From Rikenellaceae bacterium (lineage in GTDB: Bacteria; Bacteroidota; Bacteroidia; Bacteroidales; Rikenellaceae), in the NCBI GenBank assembly GCA_030529085.1, contig JAUMXM010000016.1:1-40029 (forward strand): a DNA stretch of 40,029 bases. Direction: 5' to 3'. The notes under the pieces were generated by a model. That model was not told the DNA's origin, did not search any database, and saw nothing but the letters and a program-made list of their open reading frames with translations. The translations under genes were made by a program, and so were the position numbers. Each line of letters begins with the position of its first letter. Within the stretch, counting starts at the first letter, position 1. Positions 1-6,809 of this stretch are shown piece after piece.

Positions 1-219
1 GGCTACGGCTACGGCGGTTACGGTGGTTATGGCGGTTACTACGGCAACTACTACGACTCGTATTATGGTAGCTCCTACTACGACCCCTACTACAGCGGTT
101 ATTACAACAATTACTACGGCACCGCGGATACGACCGAGACGGTGATCACGACCACAACGGAGATCCCCTCCTACTGTCCGCTGATCTTCGAGTTCTACAT
201 CGAGCCGGCCAAAAAGTAA
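1..219 (+). CDS. C-terminal part of a Tyr/Gly-rich protein (5' end outside window)
   Basis: Frame 1 is open from the window edge to a TAA at 217-219, giving 72 residues with no start inside the window. The first 41 residues are extreme low complexity: 18 are Tyr and most of the rest Gly, Ser, Asn or Asp, organised as Tyr-Tyr pairs every four to five residues. A Thr-rich stretch follows, then a normal-looking tail ending in EPAKK. A strong terminator sits directly downstream. I do not recognise the family. The composition suggests a disordered or adhesive C-terminal segment of an exported or surface protein, but the body of the protein is not visible, so no function is assigned. Confidence 0.75.
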   Translation, partial: GYGYGGYGGYGGYYGNYYDSYYGSSYYDPYYSGYYNNYYGTADTTETVITTTTEIPSYCPLIFEFYIEPAKK

Positions 220-224
220 AGACA

Positions 225-258
225 AAAGAGCTGCTTCGCAAAAGAGGCGGCTCTTTTT
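225..258 (+). terminator. Rho-independent terminator
   Basis: A 13-bp stem (225-237 with 244-256, G-U pairs allowed) closes a GCAAAA loop and runs into a T tract. It lies six bases after the stop of the Tyr/Gly-rich protein. Confidence 0.85.
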
Positions 259-410
259 TGTTGGGAGTCGGCCGAGGCCGCACGTCAGAAAACAGGGAAG
301 CGTTGCAATTCGGTCGTCAGTTCGCGTGATGCGGCAAACACTAATATAAATAGGTATTCGCACCCTCGGAGGCGTTTTTTGTCATTTTACAAAATTATTT
401 GGCATAAAAT

Positions 411-441
411 TTTGCGCTTTGACTTTTTTTGCCTAATTTAG
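411..441 (+). promoter_or_regulatory. Bacteroidota-type promoter for the small HTH gene
   Basis: TTTG at 411-414, a 19-base spacer, and TAATTTAG at 434-441 (7 of 8 matches to TAnnTTTG). The start codon of the HTH gene is about 40 bases downstream. The rest of 259-410 holds no gene or clear structure that I can see. Confidence 0.55.
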
Positions 442-480
442 TAGTGGAAATTTGTTTTATCAACCTTAAAATCTACCGAT

Positions 481-723
481 ATGATTATCACATTCAACGA
501 ACTGCGTCGTATCAAGGACAAATTGCCGAGCGGTAGCTCGCAGCGTATTGCAGATGAATTGGGCCTCGATGTTGAGACCGTACGCAACTATTTTGGCGGT
601 AACCACATTGCCAAGGAGTGCGTGGGCGTTCACTTCGAGCCGGGACCGGATGGCGGTGTTGTCACGCTCGACGACACGACGATTCTCGATGTCGCAATGC
701 GCATCCTGAGCGAGCAGAAATAA
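481..723 (+). CDS. Small helix-turn-helix DNA-binding protein (80 aa)
   Basis: An 80-residue protein with its own promoter and terminator. Residues about 20-40 (QRIADELGLDVETVRNYFGG) look like a helix-turn-helix: an Ala-rich first helix, a Gly turn, and a recognition helix with T-V-R-N-Y-F. The second half has HFEPGPDGG and a D-D-T-T-I-L-D motif. Small proteins of this design are, to my knowledge, widespread single-copy genes in Bacteroidales with no fixed function. It could be a nucleoid-associated or regulatory protein. It stands just upstream of the BKACE gene, but a terminator and a separate promoter lie between, so co-regulation is not implied. Confidence 0.85.
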   Translation: MIITFNELRRIKDKLPSGSSQRIADELGLDVETVRNYFGGNHIAKECVGVHFEPGPDGGVVTLDDTTILDVAMRILSEQK

Positions 724-743
724 TTCCTGTTTCAAGAAACAGA

Positions 744-773
744 GGCTGTCGAACCTTCGGCAGCCTTTTTTTT
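744..773 (+). terminator. Rho-independent terminator
   Basis: GGCTGTCGAA and TTCGGCAGCC pair as a stem of up to 10 bp (one G-U) and are followed by eight T residues. It ends the transcript of the small HTH gene. Confidence 0.85.
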
Positions 774-809
774 ATGCGCAACCCTCTTTTTTTTGTGCAC
801 GAAAATCAC

Positions 810-817
810 TATATTTG
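810..817 (+). promoter_or_regulatory. -7 element (TATATTTG) for the BKACE-kinase operon
   Basis: TATATTTG matches the Bacteroidota TAnnTTTG element exactly and lies 35 bases before the BKACE start. A TTTG at 792-795 is closer than the usual spacing, so the -33 box is weak. Confidence 0.5.
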
Positions 818-852
818 TCTAATTAGTTCGCTAACAATAACCAACCACACCT

Positions 853-1695
853 ATGAAACGTAAAATCGTTGTTACCGTAGCCCCCGTATGCCACGTCGGC
901 AAGGAGGTGCCCGCAGGGTCGAAAAACCCGCTTACGCCCGAAGAGATTGCAGCCGATGTGGCTGCTTGTGCCGCCGAAGGGGCCTCGATGGTCCACCTGC
1001 ATACGCGCGATTTGACGGGCGAGCAGACCTTCGACCTGACGGTCTTCAGCCAGACGCTCGACCTGATTGCCGCCCAGAGCGACATCGTTATCCAAGGCTC
1101 GACGGGTGGTCTTTCGACCCTGACGCTCGAGGAGCGCTGCGTATGTCTCGACGAGCCGCGTGTCGAGGTGGCCTCGCTCAACATGGGCTCGGTGAACTTC
1201 GGCGAGAGTGTCTACATCAACACCCTGCCCGAGATTCGCTACTGGGCCGACCGACTGAAGAAGGCAAAGGTGGTACCCGAGATGGAGATCTTCGACCTGA
1301 GCCAGGTTGAGACCTGCACGAAGCTCGCCAACGAGGGTGTCCTCGATCGTCCGATGCACTACAACTTCTGCCTCGGCACGGGTACGGCCAGCAACCTCTC
1401 GGATACGCCCCGCAACCTGCAATACATGGTTTCGCTCAAGGAGGAGGGGGCCGAGTGGGGTCTGAACAACGACTCGATGAAGGATCTGCACTTCCTGGGT
1501 CTCGCCATTACGATGGGTGCCTCGTGTGTACGTGTCGGTTTCGAGGACAGCTTCTACTACGAGGAGGGGAAGACCGCTCCGACGAACGCCTTCCTGGTCA
1601 AGAAGCTCGTCGAACTGATTCGCGCCCTGGGCTGCGAGCCCGCAACGCCTGCCGAGGCGCGCGAGATTCTGGGCATCAACCGTTTACGCGGATAG
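853..1695 (+). CDS. BKACE family (DUF849) beta-keto acid cleavage enzyme
   Basis: A 280-aa TIM-barrel protein of the DUF849 family, whose characterised members (for example Kce, 3-keto-5-aminohexanoate cleavage enzyme) condense a beta-keto acid with acetyl-CoA to give acetoacetate and a new acyl-CoA. Visible family marks are TPEE near 28-31, the metal-binding HLHTRD at 48-53 (His48, His50), GSTGG at 82-86, VRVGFED at 226-232 (Arg227, third metal ligand Glu231, Asp232) and the C-terminal ATPAEAREILG. The usual N-terminal G-A-E motif is replaced by P-V-C-H near residues 11-14, which hints at a different substrate. It is followed after one base by the DUF1537 kinase, so the two are translated together. 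The substrate cannot be told from sequence. Confidence 0.88.
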   Translation: MKRKIVVTVAPVCHVGKEVPAGSKNPLTPEEIAADVAACAAEGASMVHLHTRDLTGEQTFDLTVFSQTLDLIAAQSDIVIQGSTGGLSTLTLEERCVCLDEPRVEVASLNMGSVNFGESVYINTLPEIRYWADRLKKAKVVPEMEIFDLSQVETCTKLANEGVLDRPMHYNFCLGTGTASNLSDTPRNLQYMVSLKEEGAEWGLNNDSMKDLHFLGLAITMGASCVRVGFEDSFYYEEGKTAPTNAFLVKKLVELIRALGCEPATPAEAREILGINRLRG

Positions 1696-1696
1696 T

Positions 1697-3103
1697 ATGG
1701 CACGCGGAATCCACGATATTTTAGCCCGCTACGACCGTTGCGAGGGGGCCGAAATGCGCCCCGCAATTGCCGAGCAACTGCACAAGAAGCGTATTCGTCT
1801 GGTGGTCATCGACGACGACCCGACGGGTATTCAGACCGTACACGGCTGTCTGCTGCTGACCGACTTCAGCCCCGAGAATGTGGCCGCCGCGCTCGACGAC
1901 CAAGCCCCCTTCTTCTACATGCTCGTCAACAGCCGTGCCATGACCGAGGAGGATGCCCGCAAGGTAGTTCGCGAGGCGGTCGAGGCCGTTATCGAGGCCA
2001 ACCGCGAGCGGGGTTACAACCTGCTCTTCGTGAGCCGCAGTGACTCGACCCTGCGCGGTCACTTCCCCGCCGAGAGCGACACGATCTGCGATGTGCTTAA
2101 AGAGAGGGGGCTGCAACCGACCCTTCCGATGTTGTTCGTGCCGGCCTTCTTCGAGGCGGGACGCATGACCATCGAGGGTATCCACTACATGCTCAATGGT
2201 GAGGAGCTGACTCCCGTACATAAGACGGAGTTTGCTCGCGACAATGTCTTTGCCTACCACAACTCCTACCTCCCCGACTATGTGGTCGAGAAGGGGCGCG
2301 GAGCAATTACGGCCGAAGAGGTGCACCACATTGCACTCAACGAGCTGCGCAACCTGAACACCGAAGCACTCACTGCCACGCTGATCGAGCAGCGCACGAA
2401 GCGCTGCATCACGGTCGACGCCTTCGACTACCGCGACCTGCGTCTGCTCTCGCTCGCCGTGCTCAACCTCTTCGAGAAGGGCAAGAGCCACCAGACGGGC
2501 GTTATTCGCTCCTCATCATCGCTTCCCAAGGCGTTGAGCGGCATCGAGGAGAAAGAGTACGTAGCGGCCGAAAAAGGGGGCGCACGCGGCGTTGTCATCG
2601 TGGGATCACACGTCAAGAAGAGCACCGAACAGCTCAACGCCCTGCTGACACTCGAGGGTGTCGAGGGTATCGAGATCGATGTGGAGCGCATCCTGAACGA
2701 CGATACGACCCAGGCCGAGGAGCTCCTGGCGCACGCTGCGAAGCGCTACGAGGCAGGGGTGACTCCCGTATTCTACACTTCGCGCCGTGAGGTGCGCTGC
2801 GATGATGTTGCCAAGCGTCAGGCGTTGGGCACGAAAATCTCGCACTTCCTGGTCGAGTTGGTGCGCACTCTCCCCTTCCGTCCCGACTTCCTCGTATCGA
2901 AGGGCGGTATCACCTCGCACGACATCCTGACCCACAGCCTTGAGGTCAAAATTGCCCGCGTGGCAGGTCAGGCCGCAGCCGGCATTCCGACCATCTGCAC
3001 AACGGCCGAGAGCCGCTTCCCCGAGATGCTCTACGTCATCTTCCCGGGCAACGTGGGGGCTGTTGATACCCTCCGCGAAGTGGTTGCACGCCTGAAGAGC
3101 TAA
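1697..3103 (+). CDS. Four-carbon acid sugar kinase family protein (DUF1537)
   Basis: A 468-aa protein of the DUF1537 kinase family, which phosphorylates four-carbon sugar acids (erythronate, threonate, oxo-tetronates) with ATP. The N-terminal substrate domain shows IDDDPTG at 38-44 and SRSDSTLRGHFPAE from 113; the C-terminal nucleotide domain shows SKGGITSHD around 401-409 and the terminal FPGNVG segment. Full family length and no frame break. The ATG lies one base after the BKACE stop and the stop is followed by a shared bidirectional terminator. Known DUF1537 loci also carry a dehydrogenase (PdxA2 or LtnD type) and an aldolase/decarboxylase; neither is present here, so the pathway differs or is completed elsewhere. 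Confidence 0.88.
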   Translation: MARGIHDILARYDRCEGAEMRPAIAEQLHKKRIRLVVIDDDPTGIQTVHGCLLLTDFSPENVAAALDDQAPFFYMLVNSRAMTEEDARKVVREAVEAVIEANRERGYNLLFVSRSDSTLRGHFPAESDTICDVLKERGLQPTLPMLFVPAFFEAGRMTIEGIHYMLNGEELTPVHKTEFARDNVFAYHNSYLPDYVVEKGRGAITAEEVHHIALNELRNLNTEALTATLIEQRTKRCITVDAFDYRDLRLLSLAVLNLFEKGKSHQTGVIRSSSSLPKALSGIEEKEYVAAEKGGARGVVIVGSHVKKSTEQLNALLTLEGVEGIEIDVERILNDDTTQAEELLAHAAKRYEAGVTPVFYTSRREVRCDDVAKRQALGTKISHFLVELVRTLPFRPDFLVSKGGITSHDILTHSLEVKIARVAGQAAAGIPTICTTAESRFPEMLYVIFPGNVGAVDTLREVVARLKS

Positions 3104-3120
3104 CGCACAACAAGCACACA

Positions 3121-3155
3121 AAAAAAAGGAGTCCGAAAAGTCGGACTCCTTTTTT
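3121..3155. terminator. Bidirectional terminator between convergent catabolic operons
   Basis: A 9-bp stem GGAGTCCGA/TCGGACTCC with an AAAG loop is flanked by A and T tracts, so it can stop transcription from both sides (the kinase operon and the MFS/racemase operon). Confidence 0.85.
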
Positions 3156-3173
3156 GTCTGGACAGAGAGCAGC

Positions 3174-4415
3174 CTACTCGTTGATGAGCTTCTTGGTGGG
3201 GTTGATGCAGCAGAAGAGCACAGCAGCAATCACCAGCATGGCAGCAATCACAAAGAGCGGCGTGTTGTAGTTACCCGTAGCCTCGATCAGGTAACCGAAG
3301 GCCGTAGCGCAAACAAAGCCACCGATGTTGCCTGCCGTATTCATGGCACCCGAGACAGCACCCGAGAAGCGGCCGCTGATATCGCTACAGATAGCCCAAG
3401 CCGAAGGCAGCATCAGGTCGATGACACCAAAGCACAAGGCGAGGAATACGAAGACCTCGGTTTTGCCCTCGATAAAGGCGGCCAGGAACATAAAGACGGC
3501 AGAGACAGCCAAGCCGCCCACACCCAGCAGACGACGACCCACCTTGAGGCCATACTTTACCGAAAGTTTGGTCGAGAGGTATCCACCGGCGATGTTGCCA
3601 GTCATCGACATCACGAAGGGGATGGCAATCACGTAGGTCAGCTCCTCCTTGGCAAAGCCACGACCCACCTCCATAAAGCGCGGGAACCACGAGAAGAAGA
3701 ACCAGCTACCCCACGCATAGAAGAAATACATGGCCAGGATGAGCCAGAATTGGCGGTTGTGCATGATCGTGCGCCACGGAATGGCCACCTTCTCATCTGT
3801 CTTCTCCTCCGAAGCGGGCAGCTCGGCCAGTTCCTCGCGTGTGATAGCCTTCACATCCTTGGGGTTGTTGCGGTACCAGAGATACCACCCTGCAGCCCAA
3901 ACAACACCGAGCGCCGCCAAGAGGTAGAAGGCCCAATGCCAACCCAGGTAGGTCAAGACCGGAATCACGATAAAGGGGGTCAAGGCACCACCCATACGGC
4001 TGGCAGCCCAGATGTAGCCCTGCGCCGTCGAGGTCTCGTGCTGCTTATACCACTTGACAACGACACCCGTCATACAGGGATAGGAACCCGCCTCACCGAT
4101 ACCGAACATAAAGCGGATGACCAGCAGCGAAGCGAAGCTCCACGCCAGACCCGTCAGACCCGTGAAGAGCGACCACCAGAGCACGATCAGGGCCAAGACA
4201 AGGCGGTAGCCACGTTTATCGCCCCACACGCCCAACGGCACCTGCATCAGGCCGTAGGAGATCGTGAAGACCGACAAGACCCAACCCCACTGCGACTCCG
4301 AGAGGCCCAACTCGGCCATGATGTCGCCCGAGGCCATCGTGATGTTGATGCGGTCGAGGAAGGTGATGACGCTGATCAGGACGAGCAGCGCCAGAACAAT
4401 TGGTCGTTTTTTCAT
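3174..4415 (-). CDS. MFS transporter, anion:cation symporter (ACS) family
   Basis: A 413-aa inner-membrane carrier with about 12 hydrophobic segments. The first helix ends in FLDRINITMASGDI (Asp21-Arg22), the hallmark of the ACS family that takes up hexuronates, galactonate, glucarate, tartrate and similar organic anions. WGDKRGYR after helix 2 is the typical MFS A-like motif and RFMFGIGEAGSYP follows in helix 4. It is the second gene of a leftward operon, 12 bases after the racemase-family gene. The context of BKACE, acid-sugar kinase and racemase fits import of a small hydroxy or keto acid. The exact substrate is inferred only. Confidence 0.88.
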   Translation of the reverse strand: MKKRPIVLALLVLISVITFLDRINITMASGDIMAELGLSESQWGWVLSVFTISYGLMQVPLGVWGDKRGYRLVLALIVLWWSLFTGLTGLAWSFASLLVIRFMFGIGEAGSYPCMTGVVVKWYKQHETSTAQGYIWAASRMGGALTPFIVIPVLTYLGWHWAFYLLAALGVVWAAGWYLWYRNNPKDVKAITREELAELPASEEKTDEKVAIPWRTIMHNRQFWLILAMYFFYAWGSWFFFSWFPRFMEVGRGFAKEELTYVIAIPFVMSMTGNIAGGYLSTKLSVKYGLKVGRRLLGVGGLAVSAVFMFLAAFIEGKTEVFVFLALCFGVIDLMLPSAWAICSDISGRFSGAVSGAMNTAGNIGGFVCATAFGYLIEATGNYNTPLFVIAAMLVIAAVLFCCINPTKKLINE

Positions 4416-4427
4416 CGTCGGAGCTTT

Positions 4428-5084
4428 TTAGAGCAGACCCTTCTCCTTGAGGTAGGCCTTCAGACCCAGAATACCGAGCAGCGGACTCGAGAGAACGATC
4501 TTACCCGTCATCGCGGCCAGCTTCTCCTCCATGGCAGCCATCGAGCCTTGTGCCAGGACAATCACATCAACCTCGTCGGCCAGGCGCATAGCCTCCTGCT
4601 CGATCAGGCCGTCGTGCGTAGCCTTATCGGCACCAAAGGCACCCTTGGCCAGACCCTCGACGATCTCGATCTCGCGACCGGCCTCGCGGGCCTTATCTTC
4701 CAACAGAGCCACCGTGGGGCCCAGCGTCGTGGGCAGCGTGGCAATCACGCCAATCTTCTTACCCTCGCGCACCGCCGTCTCGGCCATCGGCCCATCGATG
4801 CGGAAGACCTTGATCGGGGCAATCTCATCGCCCATCTCGGCCACCTTGCCCACCGACGAGCAACAGTTGAAGACCACATCGGCACCCGAATCGGCCGCTG
4901 CGTTGTAGTAGGAGATCAGACGACGACGCACCGCAGGGGTTACGCAGTTGTTGGCAATCACCTCGGGAATCAGCGAATCGTCGGCAATGTGGTTGAGTTT
5001 TACTTCGGGAAGATGCTCCTTGAAGAGTTTGTTGAGGGGCTCGACGAGCGCCATTGCCGTATGCACGGCTACAATACGAATCAT
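4428..5084 (-). CDS. Asp/Glu/hydantoin racemase superfamily protein, single-cysteine type
   Basis: A 218-aa cytoplasmic protein of the racemase fold shared by aspartate/glutamate racemases, hydantoin racemase, maleate isomerase and arylmalonate decarboxylase. The first catalytic site is present as FNCCSSVG (Cys74-Cys75). The second, normally a Cys in a GCT/GCG-like motif, reads LAQGSM (Gln179, Ser181). A two-base racemase is therefore unlikely; a decarboxylase, isomerase or one-base epimerase is more plausible. It is first in the operon with the MFS transporter and has its own promoter. It probably converts the imported acid to the form used by the kinase or BKACE enzyme, which is inference from context. 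Confidence 0.8.
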   Translation of the reverse strand: MIRIVAVHTAMALVEPLNKLFKEHLPEVKLNHIADDSLIPEVIANNCVTPAVRRRLISYYNAAADSGADVVFNCCSSVGKVAEMGDEIAPIKVFRIDGPMAETAVREGKKIGVIATLPTTLGPTVALLEDKAREAGREIEIVEGLAKGAFGADKATHDGLIEQEAMRLADEVDVIVLAQGSMAAMEEKLAAMTGKIVLSSPLLGILGLKAYLKEKGLL

Positions 5085-5125
5085 AAGTTATCAGTTTTTA
5101 AGTTCAATAGTTGCGGTAGGATAGT

Positions 5126-5156
5126 CAAATTTAGTAAAAAAAACTGAAAACACAAA
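5126..5156 (-). promoter_or_regulatory. Promoter of the racemase-MFS operon
   Basis: Read on the minus strand: TTTG (5156-5153), a 19-base spacer, then TAAATTTG (5133-5126), a full match to the Bacteroidota consensus. It lies about 40 bases before the start codon. Confidence 0.7.
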
Positions 5157-5188
5157 AAAAAGACAACCTCGGCGAGGTTGTCTTTTTG
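5155..5188. terminator. Terminator of the surface lipoprotein operon
   Basis: AGACAACCTC/GAGGTTGTCT stem (5161-5170, 5174-5183) with a GGC loop, flanked by A and T tracts. It follows the last lipoprotein gene on the minus strand and abuts the -33 box of the next operon. Confidence 0.85.
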
Positions 5189-5189
5189 C

Positions 5190-6788
5190 TTATTCGTAAA
5201 TGAGTTCGAAATCATCGACCCACATTACACTCGACGTACTTCCCGTGAAGTAATCGCCATAGCGCGATGCGGCGCAGACCACGAAGATGTGGGTCGGGAT
5301 GCGATCCGTAGCGCGGTAGTCGAGCGGAATGGTAAATTCGGTCCACCCATCGACCGACTCCTTGAAGAGCAGCTCACCGTAGGCGATCACTGCCTCGCTG
5401 TTGGGGTTGAAGGCCGTCTCGTCGATGCGGCGCGTAGCCACCTCAACGGGGCTGTCGGCCGTACCGCCATAGATCGCCGGATCCCAATCGCCCAAGGCCA
5501 GGTAGATCGAGCCGCAATCCATATCGCCCTGCTCGATGGTAACACCCGGGGGCTGGGTCGTGATGCGATCAATAGCACCGCAGGTATATTTCACCCAGCC
5601 GCGCAGGGCCACAGGGCGAGCCGTGAAGGGGCGACCGAAGTTGATGATGCCGTGCGTACCGTCGTTGCGGACATAGTTACCCACATAGAGGTTACCTGCC
5701 GCAAAGCGACCAATGCCGAAGATATTGGCAAATATCGAGGTCAGGCGCGCAGATTTTCGGCCACTCGAGCCGGGGCGGATATCGCTTACGCCCTCCGTTA
5801 CGGTGGCCTTCACCAGGCTGGCACCCACGTTACCCGTAGCCCAGAAGGGCGAGCCCCCCTCGGCATAGGGATAGACAATTTCGTTCACCACGCACCAATC
5901 CTCGAAGCCGCTATTCTCGAGCTGGGCCATCTGCTCCGTACGACGAATAACCGTCGGCGAGAGATCCTCGTTCGAGTAGGCCAAGAACTCATACTCGGTA
6001 TCGGGTGTAAGGCCCGTTACTTTGGCCGTAAAGGTACCACCCGTCTGGCTGACGTTGGTCACCTCCGACCAAGCCTCCTCGCCCACCTTGCGGTAGCGGA
6101 AGCCGACACGGGTACCCTCCTCGGCGGCACCATAGAGCCAAGCGACCTTGGCCCAGGCATCGGCCTGCGTGAGGGTCACCTTCACATCCGTCTCGAGCAC
6201 ATAGAGCTGCCAACGCTCCTGCGCACCCTTCAAGGAGGGGTATTGCAGGTAGACGTAGCGCACCGAGCTGAACGAAGTGAGCTCCTCGATCGAGGGGGTC
6301 ATCGTCGTTACATCCTTCGGACCGAGCTTGAGGGAAGTAACACGAATCTGCTCCAGATCGGTACCCTCGGCCACATAGACCGTAGCGGTGTAGCTCTCGG
6401 GGTCGATTTCGGTCGGGCCGATCTGACCCGCCACCGTAAAGTAACGCTCGATGGGCTGCACGGCCTGAATCGTCCAGACGTAGTCCTGGTAGAGCGACAG
6501 CGTCACCTCCATCGGCGTGCGCATATCGAACGTACCCGTCAGGTGGGTCGAAGCCGTACCCTCGTCGGTAATCTGCACGTTGGTCACCTCGACCGCCGTG
6601 ATGTCGGTCTGCTCGTCGAGCGTGAGGGTCACCGTGCGGGTCAAAGGGTCAATCTGAGCACGGAAGCCCTCGCCCTCGTATTGCAGAATCTCGATCTCGA
6701 CCACCGGGTAGGGAATCGTATTCTTGATACACGACGTGCAGCAAAGCAACCCCAGCAGGGCGAAGGCTATGTGCTTGATTTTATTCAT
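5190..6788 (-). CDS. Surface lipoprotein with FN3-like and PCMD domains
   Basis: A 532-aa predicted lipoprotein: hydrophobic leader ending LLCCTSC with the lipidated Cys at 20. Residues about 30-200 contain two or more beta-rich repeats, about 201-285 resemble a fibronectin type III domain (VTGLTPDTEYEFLAYSN), and about 291-532 form a PCMD domain (putative carbohydrate metabolism domain) starting NSGFEDW and ending SRYGDYFTGS...WVDDF. PCMD domains are beta-sandwich, possibly sugar-binding modules of Bacteroidota surface proteins. An upstream TTG extends the frame by five codons, but the ATG at 6788 gives the natural signal peptide and was chosen. It is last in the five-gene operon and shares its FN3-like plus PCMD architecture with the gene before it, so the two are probably paralogous binding or tip-like proteins. 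Confidence 0.8.
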   Translation of the reverse strand: MNKIKHIAFALLGLLCCTSCIKNTIPYPVVEIEILQYEGEGFRAQIDPLTRTVTLTLDEQTDITAVEVTNVQITDEGTASTHLTGTFDMRTPMEVTLSLYQDYVWTIQAVQPIERYFTVAGQIGPTEIDPESYTATVYVAEGTDLEQIRVTSLKLGPKDVTTMTPSIEELTSFSSVRYVYLQYPSLKGAQERWQLYVLETDVKVTLTQADAWAKVAWLYGAAEEGTRVGFRYRKVGEEAWSEVTNVSQTGGTFTAKVTGLTPDTEYEFLAYSNEDLSPTVIRRTEQMAQLENSGFEDWCVVNEIVYPYAEGGSPFWATGNVGASLVKATVTEGVSDIRPGSSGRKSARLTSIFANIFGIGRFAAGNLYVGNYVRNDGTHGIINFGRPFTARPVALRGWVKYTCGAIDRITTQPPGVTIEQGDMDCGSIYLALGDWDPAIYGGTADSPVEVATRRIDETAFNPNSEAVIAYGELLFKESVDGWTEFTIPLDYRATDRIPTHIFVVCAASRYGDYFTGSTSSVMWVDDFELIYE

Positions 6789-6809
6789 TTTTCTCGTTTC
6801 CAAATTCGA

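Noticed and set aside
361..385. CCTCGGAGG followed by a T tract, a possible second terminator
   Set aside because: The potential stem has no room for a loop and a strong terminator already lies at 225-258.
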